A DNA stretch of 62,520 bases from an uncultured Collinsella sp. (GTDB taxonomy: Bacteria; Actinomycetota; Coriobacteriia; Coriobacteriales; Coriobacteriaceae). Below the pieces are notes generated by a model that was not told the DNA's origin, did no database searches, and was given only the letters and a program-made list of their open reading frames with translations. The position numbers and the translations under genes were made by a program. Shown here piece by piece: positions 1-7,575 of the stretch. Position 1 is the stretch's first letter, and each line of letters begins with the position of its first letter. The DNA is taken from contig CABURG010000001.1 of assembly GCA_902493835.1 (NCBI GenBank), forward strand, positions 1 through 62,520. Direction: 5' to 3'.

Positions 1-191
1 AGGAATTGGACAATGTACATCACTATTTGCTCATTCAGCGGTATCGCTATGGCGATCGCTTCACCTATGAGGAGCATATCGAGAATGAAGACGTAATGGA
101 CAGCAGTCTGCCTGTTATGACACTGCAGCCGCTGGTAGAAAATGCGCTGTCACATGGTATTAACCGCCGGGTAGACGGCGGTAAGATCACC
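1..191 (+). CDS. Histidine kinase fragment (YesM-like), foreign end piece
   Basis: This open frame has no start inside the window. It reads ELDNVHHYLLIQRYRYGDRF followed by LPVMTLQPLVENALSHGI, the region just after the phospho-acceptor histidine plus the N-box (PLVENAL.HGI) of YesM/LytS-type sensor kinases. It stops resembling a kinase after GGKIT, before the G-boxes, and continues in frame into an ABC transporter. Codon choice is more AT-rich than in the following genes (tat, aat, cat, aga-type third positions). I infer that this is foreign sequence from another gut bacterium joined during assembly, not a kinase-transporter fusion. The family call is firm; the origin is an inference. Confidence 0.7.
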
Positions 192-2006
192 ATGAAGGGT
201 CTGCGTCTAGGCGTTGAAGGCGGCCTAATCGACCAGGGCAAGCTCGTCGAGGGCGCCAACGATATGGCGGACAAAATGGGCTCCATGTCGGGCTCCATCG
301 TGACCCAACGCGCCGTGAGCTATGTGCAGGACGAGTACAAGGCACAGGGCATCGACCCCGCCGACGTGCAGAACGCCTACCTGGGCCGCATGGCGACCAC
401 GATGTTTGGGCTGTGTCTGGTGTCGCTGGTCGCCACCATCCTGACCGGTGCCGTTGCTTCGCGCACTGCCTGCTCCATCGCCCGCGACCTGCGCCGCGAG
501 ACCTTCAACAAGGTTATGCACTTCTCACCGGCCGAGGTGGGCAAGTTTAGCCAGGCCTCGCTCATCACCCGCTGCACCAATGACATTCAGCAGATCCAGA
601 TGGCCGCAACCCTGTTTATCCGCATGTGTCTGATGGCCCCCGTCATGGGCATCGTCGCCGTCATGCGCGTCCTGGCCAACCACACCGGCCTGGAGTGGAC
701 CATCGCCGTGGCCATCATCGCGGTTTCGGCCGTTGTCGGCGTGCTCATGGGCCTCACCATGCCCAAGTTCAAAAAGATGCAGAGCTTTGTGGACCGCGTG
801 AACCTTACCGCCCGCGAGCTGCTCGACGGCCTTATGCCCATCCGCTCGTTCAACCGCGAGGAACATGAGCTCGAGCGTTTTAACAAGGCTTCGCTCGACC
901 TGATGACCACGCAGCTCTACACCAACCGCGCCATGAGCTTTATGATGCCGCTCATGATGCTCGTCATGAACTGCATCACCGTGCTCATCGTGTGGTTTGG
1001 CGCGCAGGGCGTGTCCAACGGCGTGATGCAGGTCGGCAACATGATGGCGTTCATCTCCTACACCATGCAAATCGTCATGGCGTTTATGATCCTCACCATG
1101 GTTTCGGTCATCCTGCCCCGCGCCGAGGTCGCAGCCGAGCGCGTGGAAGAGGTCATCACCTGCCCCACGAGCATCAACGACCCTGCCTCGCCCAAACTGC
1201 CTGCTGCCAGCGCGCCGCGCGGTGAGCTCACCTTCCGCGACGTGAGCTTCCAGTATCCCGATGCCCGTGCCGACGTCATCAGCGGCGTGAACTTCACCAC
1301 GCATGCCGGTCAGATGCTCGGCATCATTGGCTCCACAGGCTCGGGCAAGTCCACGCTCGTGCAGTTGATTCCGCGCCTGTACGACGTCACGGGCGGCAGC
1401 ATTTCGCTCGACGGTATCGACGTGCGCGACATGACCCTTTCCGAGCTGCGTCGCCGCATTGGTTACATCCCGCAGCAGGGGCGTCTGTTCTCGGGCACCG
1501 TCGAGAGCAACCTCAAGTTTGCCGGCGACATGGTGAGTGACGAGGATATGCGCCAGGCAGCACGCGTCGCCCAGGCGGAGGACTTTATCGCCGAGCGCGA
1601 GGACGGGTACGACTCCCCCATTAGCCAGGGCGGCTCCAATGTTTCGGGCGGTCAGCGCCAGCGTCTGGCCATCGCCCGCGCGTTGGCCAAAAAGCCCGAG
1701 GTCGTGGTGTTCGATGATTCGTTTAGCGCCCTCGACTACAAGACCGACGCGCGCCTGCGCGAAGAGCTGGCCAAAAACGTCACCGACGCCGCGCTCGTGG
1801 TCGTGGCCCAGCGCATCGCGACCATCATGCACGCCGACCAGATCATCGTGCTCGACGACGGCCACGTAGTGGGCACCGGCACGCACGAGGAGCTGCTGCG
1901 CAGCTGCCCGGCGTACCTGGAGATCGCACAGTCGCAGCTTTCCGCCGAGGAGCTGGGGCTTACCCAAGAAGAAATTGCAGCCGTGATGGAAGGAGGCGAG
2001 CGCTAA
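192..2006 (+). CDS. ABC exporter half-transporter 1, N-terminally truncated
   Basis: This is a fused permease-ATPase of the multidrug/peptide ABC exporter family. The first membrane helix expected in this family is missing because the frame begins at the chimeric junction; the open frame continues upstream to position 6. Several helices remain in the first half. The nucleotide-binding domain has Walker A GSTGSGKS (near 1330), signature VSGGQRQ (near 1640) and Walker B VVVFDDSFSALD (near 1700). The usual catalytic Glu after Walker B is Asp, and the switch His is Gln (VAQRIAT), so this is the degenerate site typical of one partner in heterodimeric exporters. The stop overlaps the start of the next gene by one base (TAATG), indicating translational coupling. 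Substrate unknown. Confidence 0.85.
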   Translation: MKGLRLGVEGGLIDQGKLVEGANDMADKMGSMSGSIVTQRAVSYVQDEYKAQGIDPADVQNAYLGRMATTMFGLCLVSLVATILTGAVASRTACSIARDLRRETFNKVMHFSPAEVGKFSQASLITRCTNDIQQIQMAATLFIRMCLMAPVMGIVAVMRVLANHTGLEWTIAVAIIAVSAVVGVLMGLTMPKFKKMQSFVDRVNLTARELLDGLMPIRSFNREEHELERFNKASLDLMTTQLYTNRAMSFMMPLMMLVMNCITVLIVWFGAQGVSNGVMQVGNMMAFISYTMQIVMAFMILTMVSVILPRAEVAAERVEEVITCPTSINDPASPKLPAASAPRGELTFRDVSFQYPDARADVISGVNFTTHAGQMLGIIGSTGSGKSTLVQLIPRLYDVTGGSISLDGIDVRDMTLSELRRRIGYIPQQGRLFSGTVESNLKFAGDMVSDEDMRQAARVAQAEDFIAEREDGYDSPISQGGSNVSGGQRQRLAIARALAKKPEVVVFDDSFSALDYKTDARLREELAKNVTDAALVVVAQRIATIMHADQIIVLDDGHVVGTGTHEELLRSCPAYLEIAQSQLSAEELGLTQEEIAAVMEGGER

Positions 2007-3862
2007 TGGCCGACGAGACCAAGACTCAGATTCCCAAGCCCACCCGCCAGCGCGGTCCCATGGGCCGCATGGGCGGCATGCGTCGCGGCGAAAAGGCCAA
2101 GGACTTTAAGGGCACCATGAGGCAGCTGCTCGGCTATATCGGCCAGCACAAGATTGCCGTGTTTGCCGCCGTCGCCTTTGCCGTGTGCTCGGTCATCTTT
2201 AACATTGTGGGACCCAAGGTGCTCGGCCAGGTTACGACCAAGCTGTTCGAAGGCCTGGTCGCCAAGGTCAACGGCACCGGCGACGTTGACTTTGACTGGA
2301 TCGCCAAGACGCTCGGCTTTTTGCTCTGCCTGTATCTGGCGAGCTCTGTCTGCAGCCTGGTCCAGGGCTGGCTCATGACCGGCGTCACGCAAAAGATCTG
2401 CTACCGCATGCGCAAGGAGATTGCCGCCAAGATTGCCGTCGTGCCGATGAGCTACTTCAACGGTCACAGCAAGGGCGATGTGCTCAGCCGCATCACCAAC
2501 GACGTCGATACACTCGGCCAGTCGCTCAACCAGAGCGTGACGCAGCTTATTACGTCCGTCACGCAGATTATCGGCGTGCTCGTCATGATGCTGTCGATCA
2601 GCCTGCCGCTCACCGGCGTCACCGTGCTCACGCTGCCGGCCGCCGCGATTATCTTAATGGTGATGATTCACTTCTCGCAGCCGTACTTCCGCGAGCAGCA
2701 GCAGGTCCTAGGCACCGTCAACGGCATTATCGAAGAGGATTTTGCCGGCCAGAACGTCATTCAGGTGTTCGACCGCGCCGAGGCTTCGATCGAGGAGTTC
2801 GACCGTCAAAACGACCGCCTCTTTATTAGTGGCTGGCGCTCGCAGTTCCTGTCGGGCCTGATGATGCCGCTTATGAGCTTGGTGGGCAACATGGGCTACG
2901 TGGGCGTCGTCGTGGTGGGCGCGCAGCTCGCGCTGACCGGCAATGCCACGCCCGGCGACATCCAGAGCTTTATCCAGTACGTGCGCAACTTTACGCAGCC
3001 GGTGCAGCAGCTGGGCAACGTGAGCAACACGATGCAGTCGATGGCCGCCGCCACCGAGCGCGTGTTTGAGTTCCTGGCCGCGCCCGAGGAGGAGCAGAAG
3101 GCCGACGCGCAGATTCCCGAGAAGCGCCCCGGCCACGTGGAGTTCGACCATGTCAAGTTTGGCTACACGCCCGACAAGACCATCATCCACGACTTTAGCT
3201 GCGAGGCGAAGCCCGGCCAAACCATTGCCATCGTCGGCCCCACCGGCGCCGGCAAGACCACGCTCATTAAGCTGCTGCAGCGCTTTTACGACGTGGACGG
3301 CGGTTCGCTGCGCGTCGAAGGCGTCGACGTGCGCGACTGGGACCGCGCGGCGCTGCGCGGCGAGTTTGCCATGGTGCTGCAGGACACCTGGCTGTTTAAC
3401 GGCACCATCCGCGAGAACATCCGCTACGGACGCCCCGATGCGACCGATGCCGAGGTCGAGGCCGCCGCACGCGCCGCACGCTGCGACCACTTTATCCATA
3501 CGCTCGCCGGCGGCTACGACTTTATGATCAACGAGGAGGGCACTAACCTGTCGCAGGGTCAGCGCCAGCTCGTGACCATCGCCCGTGCCATTTTGGCCGA
3601 CCGCCCGGCACTGATTCTGGACGAGGCGACTTCCAACGTCGATACCCGTACCGAGGAGCTCATTCAGCGCGCCATGGATGCGCTGATGCAGGGCCGCACC
3701 AGCTTTGTCATCGCGCACCGCCTGTCCACGATCCGCAACGCCGACGTGATCTTGGTGATTCGCGACGGCGACATCGTCGAGAAGGGCACGCACGACGAGC
3801 TGCTCGCCCAGGGCGGCTTCTACGCCGACCTGTACAACTCACAGTTCGACGAAGCGGCGTAG
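2006..3862 (+). CDS. ABC exporter half-transporter 2 (permease-ATPase)
   Basis: This 618-residue partner of the preceding gene has a basic, Gly/Arg/Met-rich cytoplasmic N-terminus (about 35 residues), six predicted membrane helices and a C-terminal ATPase. Walker A GPTGAGKT lies near residue 410, the signature LSQGQRQ near 514, and Walker B LILDEATSNVD near 535 with the catalytic Glu intact. The switch His is present in IAHRLSTI. Together with the degenerate partner this gives one active and one inactive ATP site, as in LmrCD/BmrCD-type exporters. The start codon overlaps the previous stop. A strong terminator follows 34 bases after the stop. Substrate cannot be read from the sequence. Confidence 0.92.
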   Translation: MADETKTQIPKPTRQRGPMGRMGGMRRGEKAKDFKGTMRQLLGYIGQHKIAVFAAVAFAVCSVIFNIVGPKVLGQVTTKLFEGLVAKVNGTGDVDFDWIAKTLGFLLCLYLASSVCSLVQGWLMTGVTQKICYRMRKEIAAKIAVVPMSYFNGHSKGDVLSRITNDVDTLGQSLNQSVTQLITSVTQIIGVLVMMLSISLPLTGVTVLTLPAAAIILMVMIHFSQPYFREQQQVLGTVNGIIEEDFAGQNVIQVFDRAEASIEEFDRQNDRLFISGWRSQFLSGLMMPLMSLVGNMGYVGVVVVGAQLALTGNATPGDIQSFIQYVRNFTQPVQQLGNVSNTMQSMAAATERVFEFLAAPEEEQKADAQIPEKRPGHVEFDHVKFGYTPDKTIIHDFSCEAKPGQTIAIVGPTGAGKTTLIKLLQRFYDVDGGSLRVEGVDVRDWDRAALRGEFAMVLQDTWLFNGTIRENIRYGRPDATDAEVEAAARAARCDHFIHTLAGGYDFMINEEGTNLSQGQRQLVTIARAILADRPALILDEATSNVDTRTEELIQRAMDALMQGRTSFVIAHRLSTIRNADVILVIRDGDIVEKGTHDELLAQGGFYADLYNSQFDEAA

Positions 3863-3895
3863 GCTCTGCCGCAGGGAACGGATAATGCCCGAGAA

Positions 3896-3926
3896 CGGGG
3901 GCGCAGGAAAGCCTGCGCCCCCGCTT
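3896..3926 (+). terminator. Rho-independent terminator after the ABC pair
   Basis: A perfect 12-bp stem (CGGGGGCGCAGG with its complement) closes a 4-base loop and is followed by CTTTT. It ends the two-gene ABC operon. Confidence 0.85.
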
Positions 3927-3988
3927 TTCGTCCTTCGGCCCTCGAACCGCCTCCCCTGGGGTCTGATTGACGATCCTTCCAGGCTTCG

Positions 3989-4216
3989 TGGGCAAAAAAT
4001 GGCAAATATGAGTACTGTTACATTTTTAGTAGCAGCCAAAACAGCCCCAAATACCGTTCTCACGACCTGCATGAGCCCCTAAATTGATCAAACAGCCTTA
4101 TAACGGGCTTATATATGCTGGCGTTAATGAACATATTTGTTGTTATGTCTATTATCTTATAAGCTCGATATGATACCTCATTAACAACACTACTCATATT
4201 TGGCATTTTTTGCCCA
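3989..4216. repeat. AT-rich element bounded by 31-bp inverted repeats
   Basis: Bases 3989-4019 (starting TGGGCAAAAAATGGCAAATA) and 4186-4216 are inverted copies with two mismatches. The roughly 166 bases between are much richer in A and T than the surroundings and have no convincing ORF. No target-site duplication is visible. It looks like a small MITE-like element or a long-range hairpin. Confidence 0.7.
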
Positions 4217-4290
4217 CTGGGTGCTCCCCGGGGAACCGGCGACAGGCTTAGAACCCACACGGCATCTTCCCCTCCCGGCGAGCGCCAACG

Positions 4291-4341
4291 TTTGCCCAGA
4301 TAAAACCTGCCAAAATAAACCTGTCCCTTTTTGGCAGGTTT
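4291..4341 (-). repeat. Dispersed repeat D, copy 1
   Basis: This is the first of three copies of a sequence with the core AGGTTTATTTTGGCAGG followed by TTTTATCTGGGCAAA. It is inverted here. An internal hairpin AACCTGCC/GGCAGGTT is present. Other copies lie at 7432-7485 and 9756-9790, all intergenic. Confidence 0.75.
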
Positions 4342-4356
4342 CGGGGTGACAAGGGC

Positions 4357-4385
4357 TTGCACTTTAGCGTGCGACAGCGGATAAT
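4357..4385 (+). promoter_or_regulatory. Sigma-70-type promoter of the DAHP synthase gene
   Basis: A -35 box TTGCAC (4357-4362) and a -10 box GATAAT (4380-4385) are separated by exactly 17 bases. They lie about 50 bases upstream of the gene start. Confidence 0.65.
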
Positions 4386-4437
4386 GCCGTGCATTCGACA
4401 ATTCACGCTTTGACTTATTTGATTGAGGAGGCCCCGC

Positions 4438-5469
4438 ATGGCCATGGATTTCAAACGCAGGTTGCCGATCCCCATGGAGATCCGCGAGGAAATGCCACTT
4501 TCCGCCGAGCTTACCGCCAAAAAGCAGGCATTCGATGCCGAGGTCGCCAAGGTCTTTACCGGCGAGGACGCGCGCAAGGTACTCATCATCGGCCCGTGCT
4601 CTGCCGACCGCGAGGATTCGGTGCTTGAGTACATGAACCGACTGGCCAAGGTCGCCGAAGAGGTCAAGGACAAGCTCGTCATCATTCCGCGCGTCTACAC
4701 CAACAAGCCGCGCACCAAGGGCACCGGCTACAAGGGCCTGCTGCACAACCCCGACCCCGAGGCGCCCGATGACCTGCTCGAAGGCGTCAAGGCCATCCGC
4801 CATATGCACCTACGCGTTATTGAGGAAACAGGCTTCTTCACCGCCGACGAGATGCTCTATCCGTCCAACTACCAGTACCTCGTTGACCTGCTGAGCTATG
4901 TTGCCGTGGGCGCGCGCTCGGTCGAAAACCAGGAGCATCGCCTGGTATCGAGCGGCATTTCGGTGCCCGTGGGCATGAAGAACCCCACTGCCGGTTCCAC
5001 CACCGTCATGCTCAACTCCATTTACGCCGCCCAGGCGCACCAGAGCTTTATCTTCCGCAACTGGGAGGTCGAGTGCGACGGCAACCCGCTCGCGCACGCC
5101 GTCATGCGCGGCTACATCGGCCTCGATGGGCGCACCTACCCCAACTACCACTACGAGCACCTCGAGCGCCTGGCCGAGCGCTATACCGAGCATGCCGGCT
5201 ATGCCAATCCGGCAGCGGTCATCGACTGCAACCACGACAACTCGGGCAAGCGCCCGCTGGAGCAGTACCGCATTTGCAAAGAGGTGCTCGACAGCTGCCG
5301 CCGTAACGAGTCCATCTCCAAGCTGGTCAAGGGCTTTATGATCGAGTCCTACCTGGAGGACGGCAACCAGCCTGTCGACGGCGGCGTCTTTGGCAAGTCC
5401 ATCACCGACCCGTGCCTGGGCTGGGAAAAGACCGACTACCTCATCCACGAGATCGCGGAGCGGGTGTAG
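4438..5469 (+). CDS. aroF: 3-deoxy-7-phosphoheptulonate synthase (DAHP synthase, class I)
   Basis: This enzyme condenses phosphoenolpyruvate with erythrose-4-phosphate, the first step of the shikimate pathway, in the cytoplasm. The protein is 343 residues, the usual length of the AroF/G/H family. Recognisable segments are LIIGPCSAD near residue 45, RVYTNKPRTKGTGYKGL, PVGMKNPTAG and the C-terminal VIDCNHDNSGK. I chose ATG 4438 because GAGGAG sits 7 bases upstream; a TTG at 4423 is in frame but would overlap that site. The gene stands alone between its own promoter and a terminator. Which feedback-inhibited isozyme it is cannot be told. Confidence 0.93.
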   Translation: MAMDFKRRLPIPMEIREEMPLSAELTAKKQAFDAEVAKVFTGEDARKVLIIGPCSADREDSVLEYMNRLAKVAEEVKDKLVIIPRVYTNKPRTKGTGYKGLLHNPDPEAPDDLLEGVKAIRHMHLRVIEETGFFTADEMLYPSNYQYLVDLLSYVAVGARSVENQEHRLVSSGISVPVGMKNPTAGSTTVMLNSIYAAQAHQSFIFRNWEVECDGNPLAHAVMRGYIGLDGRTYPNYHYEHLERLAERYTEHAGYANPAAVIDCNHDNSGKRPLEQYRICKEVLDSCRRNESISKLVKGFMIESYLEDGNQPVDGGVFGKSITDPCLGWEKTDYLIHEIAERV

Positions 5470-5497
5470 GTTACGGCGTTTTACCAAACGCCGTAAC
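5470..5497 (+). terminator. Terminator-like hairpin directly after aroF
   Basis: GTTACGGCGTTT and AAACGCCGTAAC form a perfect 12-bp stem with a 4-base loop, starting at the base after the stop codon. A closely similar hairpin follows the LuxR gene ending at 23547. Confidence 0.7.
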
Positions 5498-5500
5498 CGG

Positions 5501-5615
5501 CCGACGCTGCAAACCCGCCAGAGCGGCAATCTGCCTTTCAGCTTCGACGGCATGACCAAAAGGTCAATGCCGCCTCGCTTCAAGGCACCTTGCTCGCTCT
5601 GGCGGGTTTTCGCTG
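5501..5615 (+). ncRNA. Conserved structured 3' element, copy 1
   Basis: The segment begins CGACGCTGCAAAC and ends TTTTCGCTGAC. The outer stem pairs 5514-5525 with 5595-5606 (12 bp, perfect). An inner hairpin TGACC-AAAA-GGTCA sits in the middle. The copy at 23580-23695 keeps the flanking blocks (GCGGCAATCTG, CACCTTGCTCGC) while the stem bases differ but still pair. That is covariation, expected for a functional structure. Whether it is an RNA, a DNA element or part of the terminator is unknown. Confidence 0.5.
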
Positions 5616-5670
5616 ACGTTTTTCTACCAGCGTCGTTGCCAAAGCTGGCACTTGGGGACGCTCCTTTTGG

Positions 5671-5775
5671 GGTAGTCGTTGGGGACATTCTTAAACGACT
5701 ACCCAGAATGAGAGTGGATAATCTCCCGTTTTTGTGGCCTGCTTTTCGAGCGAAAGTGAGAGATTACCCACTCTC
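5671..5775. repeat. Dispersed repeats A and B
   Basis: Repeat A (5671-5703, GTCGTTGGGGACATTCTTAA) is followed by repeat B (5710-5775), whose ends GAGAGTGGATAATCTCCC and GGGTAATCTCTCAC-like complement form an imperfect palindrome. The same A-B pair occurs at 36209-36335, and A alone at 40882-40923. Confidence 0.7.
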
Positions 5776-5925
5776 ATCGAGCAAGTGTCCGAAAATCCAC
5801 CCTCATTCCTTCTTAGGGCCCTCCGTCCCCGAGGGATCGAGGGTCGTCTGCCGAATGGTCGATACGGCAGTCCTGCGTCCATGTCACACTCAGAGATGGC
5901 CTGACCCAACCTGGAAGGAGCCTCC

Positions 5926-6576
5926 ATGAGCCTTGACAACGTAACTCTGCGCGCCGCCACGCTCGATGACCTGACCGGCATCGCCGCCATTTACAACCAG
6001 CTGTGGTGCAACACACTACGCAACCGCGGCGACGTCGAAGCCGCCGATTTCTGCGCGCGCTTTAACATCGCTATGCAGCTGCAGCGCTCCCCCATCGCAC
6101 TCGTCGCCGAGGCCGAGGGCCGCACTATCGCCGCCTGTTGTATCGGCATCTTCGAGGACGGCAAGCCGCGCACCAATCCCACGTGGGAGCCCTGCTACGA
6201 CGAGATGCTCGCCCAGGCAACCGAGATGGCAAAGACCGCCGATGCCAAGCTCGAGGGCTCGCTCTTTGGCGACAGTCGTGAAAAGGCCACGGCCGACCGC
6301 TTTGCCGCCACGGGCAACGAGTATGCCCAGGGCCAGCTCAACCTGATCATCATCGTGCCCGAGTGGCAGGGCAAGGGACTCGGCCGCGAGCTCATCGACC
6401 TTGCGCGCGCCGAGCTCGCCAAGGCAGGCTGCACCAAGTTCTTCCTGATGAGCGACTGCAACTCCGACTGGCAGTTCTACGAGCACCTCAATATGAAACG
6501 CATCCTGGAAGATCACAGCCAAGACACCGGCGACGGCTTTATCGTCTACATGTACGGAGGCGACACGCAGGATTAA
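5926..6576 (+). CDS. GNAT-family N-acetyltransferase
   Basis: This 216-residue cytoplasmic protein fits the GCN5-related acetyltransferase fold. The acetyl-CoA binding motif is visible as IIIVPEWQGKGLGRELIDLA near residues 139-158 (motif A, Q/RxxGxG/A), followed by a C-terminal FYEHLNMKR strand-helix typical of motif B. The acceptor substrate cannot be inferred. The ATG at 5926 is preceded by GGAAGGAG about 6 bases upstream. It stands alone, 456 bases after aroF, with repeats A and B between. No clear terminator follows, and the next 600 bases hold only remnants on the other strand. Confidence 0.85.
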   Translation: MSLDNVTLRAATLDDLTGIAAIYNQLWCNTLRNRGDVEAADFCARFNIAMQLQRSPIALVAEAEGRTIAACCIGIFEDGKPRTNPTWEPCYDEMLAQATEMAKTADAKLEGSLFGDSREKATADRFAATGNEYAQGQLNLIIIVPEWQGKGLGRELIDLARAELAKAGCTKFFLMSDCNSDWQFYEHLNMKRILEDHSQDTGDGFIVYMYGGDTQD

Positions 6577-6621
6577 CCTGCACGCCGCCTTGCGGGCTTT
6601 CTCCAAGACGGCCCAAACCAA

Positions 6622-7160
6622 TCAGCCAAAACGAGCTAACAGAGCGCGCTCTCCTCGACAATAGGGACATTCATCCTGCGAAGCGTGATATAGATGACCG
6701 CGCGGACACTCAACCGTCTCAGACAGATACAGGTCGAGCAGGCGCGCCCATGTGCGCGCATCAAGGCGCTCATGCGCTTTGCCAAAGAGCGACCGGCGGA
6801 AAGCCTCGCCCATAAGGTGGCCAAAGTCATTGATCGCAAGAGCGTAACTAGGGACAACATATCCGATCAGCGTCCCCGCAAAGGAGCTGCGCCCATTGCA
6901 CACGCAGCTATTGAGCGGAAGAGCCGGAATATCGTCGTCTAGGTCAAAAATTCTAGGTCCAGCTCGCCAGAACTGTACGGATGAATTCCGCGATTGAGCA
7001 TCTTGAAGATATGGACCGCGAGTCCAAAGTCGTCCGTCTGAGGTGTAAACACCGGGGCATTCGTGGACGCCGCCAAGCTCTCGAAATCGCTGATGCCGGC
7101 TGTCTCCATGAGCTAAAGCACTCGGAGGCAATATAGCCGGGAGCGGCGCTTGCAGTCCTA
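6622..7160 (-). pseudogene. Remnant of a kinase-like protein with a C-terminal zinc ribbon
   Basis: On the minus strand a frame starting near 7160 reads TASAAPGYIASE, like the activation-loop end (GTPGYIAPE) of Ser/Thr kinase folds. After a frame change near 7080 it reads APVFTPQTDDFGLAVHIFKM, typical of the kinase C-lobe. After a second shift near 6960 it reads YALAINDFGHLMGEAFRRSL and ends with a zinc-ribbon pair CPRG...CPYC. No single frame covers it. The parts match, in order, the kinase-like zinc-ribbon proteins found with tellurite/vWA-type clusters. It is a decayed C-terminal half; no N-lobe is present. Confidence 0.55.
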
Positions 7161-7184
7161 TGTGTCACATCCGAAAGCGTAAAG

Positions 7185-7403
7185 CTATACGAGCGCCTTG
7201 ATCGTATCCATACCCGCACGCGCCGAAACCTCGCAGCCCTTCTGCCCGTTGAGCACGCACTCGAGTAGCGTATCGTATGCGCGCGGGGCTTCGGGGGCCA
7301 GGTGTGCCCTGTTAAACATGCCCTCGGGTCGCACGTTTCCCTTCGAGTCGATCATACAAGCCCCCCAATCTGTTTGGTTTCCCCAGATTGTGAACCCGCA
7401 CAC
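7185..7403 (-). pseudogene. C-terminal fragment of a probable Gfo/Idh/MocA oxidoreductase
   Basis: A 72-codon open frame ends with APRAYDTLLECVLNGQKG and SARAGMDTIKAL, which resembles the C-terminal tail of Gfo/Idh/MocA-type NAD(P)-dependent dehydrogenases. The Rossmann domain is absent and no ribosome-binding site precedes it. It abuts the kinase-like remnant, so 6.6-7.4 kb looks like a patch of decayed genes. The family call rests on the tail only. Confidence 0.4.
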
Positions 7404-7431
7404 CCAAGCCGCACGGCCCGCCGTTCAGCTG

Positions 7432-7485
7432 AAACCACCTGCCAAAAAGGGACAGGTTTATTTTGGTAGGTTTTATCTGGGCAAA
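7432..7485 (+). repeat. Dispersed repeat D, copy 2
   Basis: This copy holds CCTGCCAAAAAGGGACAGG then TTTATTTTGGTAGG and TTTTATCTGGGCAAA. It is the direct-orientation counterpart of 4291-4341. Confidence 0.75.
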
Positions 7486-7507
7486 CGCCCAAGCCGCCAC
7501 ACAAAAA

Positions 7508-7534
7508 GTCCGCCGGCCATTGAGGCCGGCGGAC
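7508..7534. terminator. Terminator downstream of the agmatine deiminase gene
   Basis: GTCCGCCGGCC and its perfect complement form an 11-bp stem with a 5-base loop. A runs on the left and T runs on the right mean it can act on either strand; on the minus strand it ends the gene starting at 8697. Confidence 0.85.
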
Positions 7535-7575
7535 TTTCGCGTGCGGACAATCAAACCCTGTTTACCATGGGGCTA

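Noticed and set aside
6..2006. A real histidine kinase-ABC transporter fusion
   Set aside because: The kinase part lacks its catalytic G-boxes and the ABC part lacks its first helix; composition changes at the join. A chimeric contig is simpler.
3885..4082. Small ORF at 3885-4082
   Set aside because: It begins inside a terminator, runs into the AT-rich inverted-repeat element, and has no ribosome-binding site.
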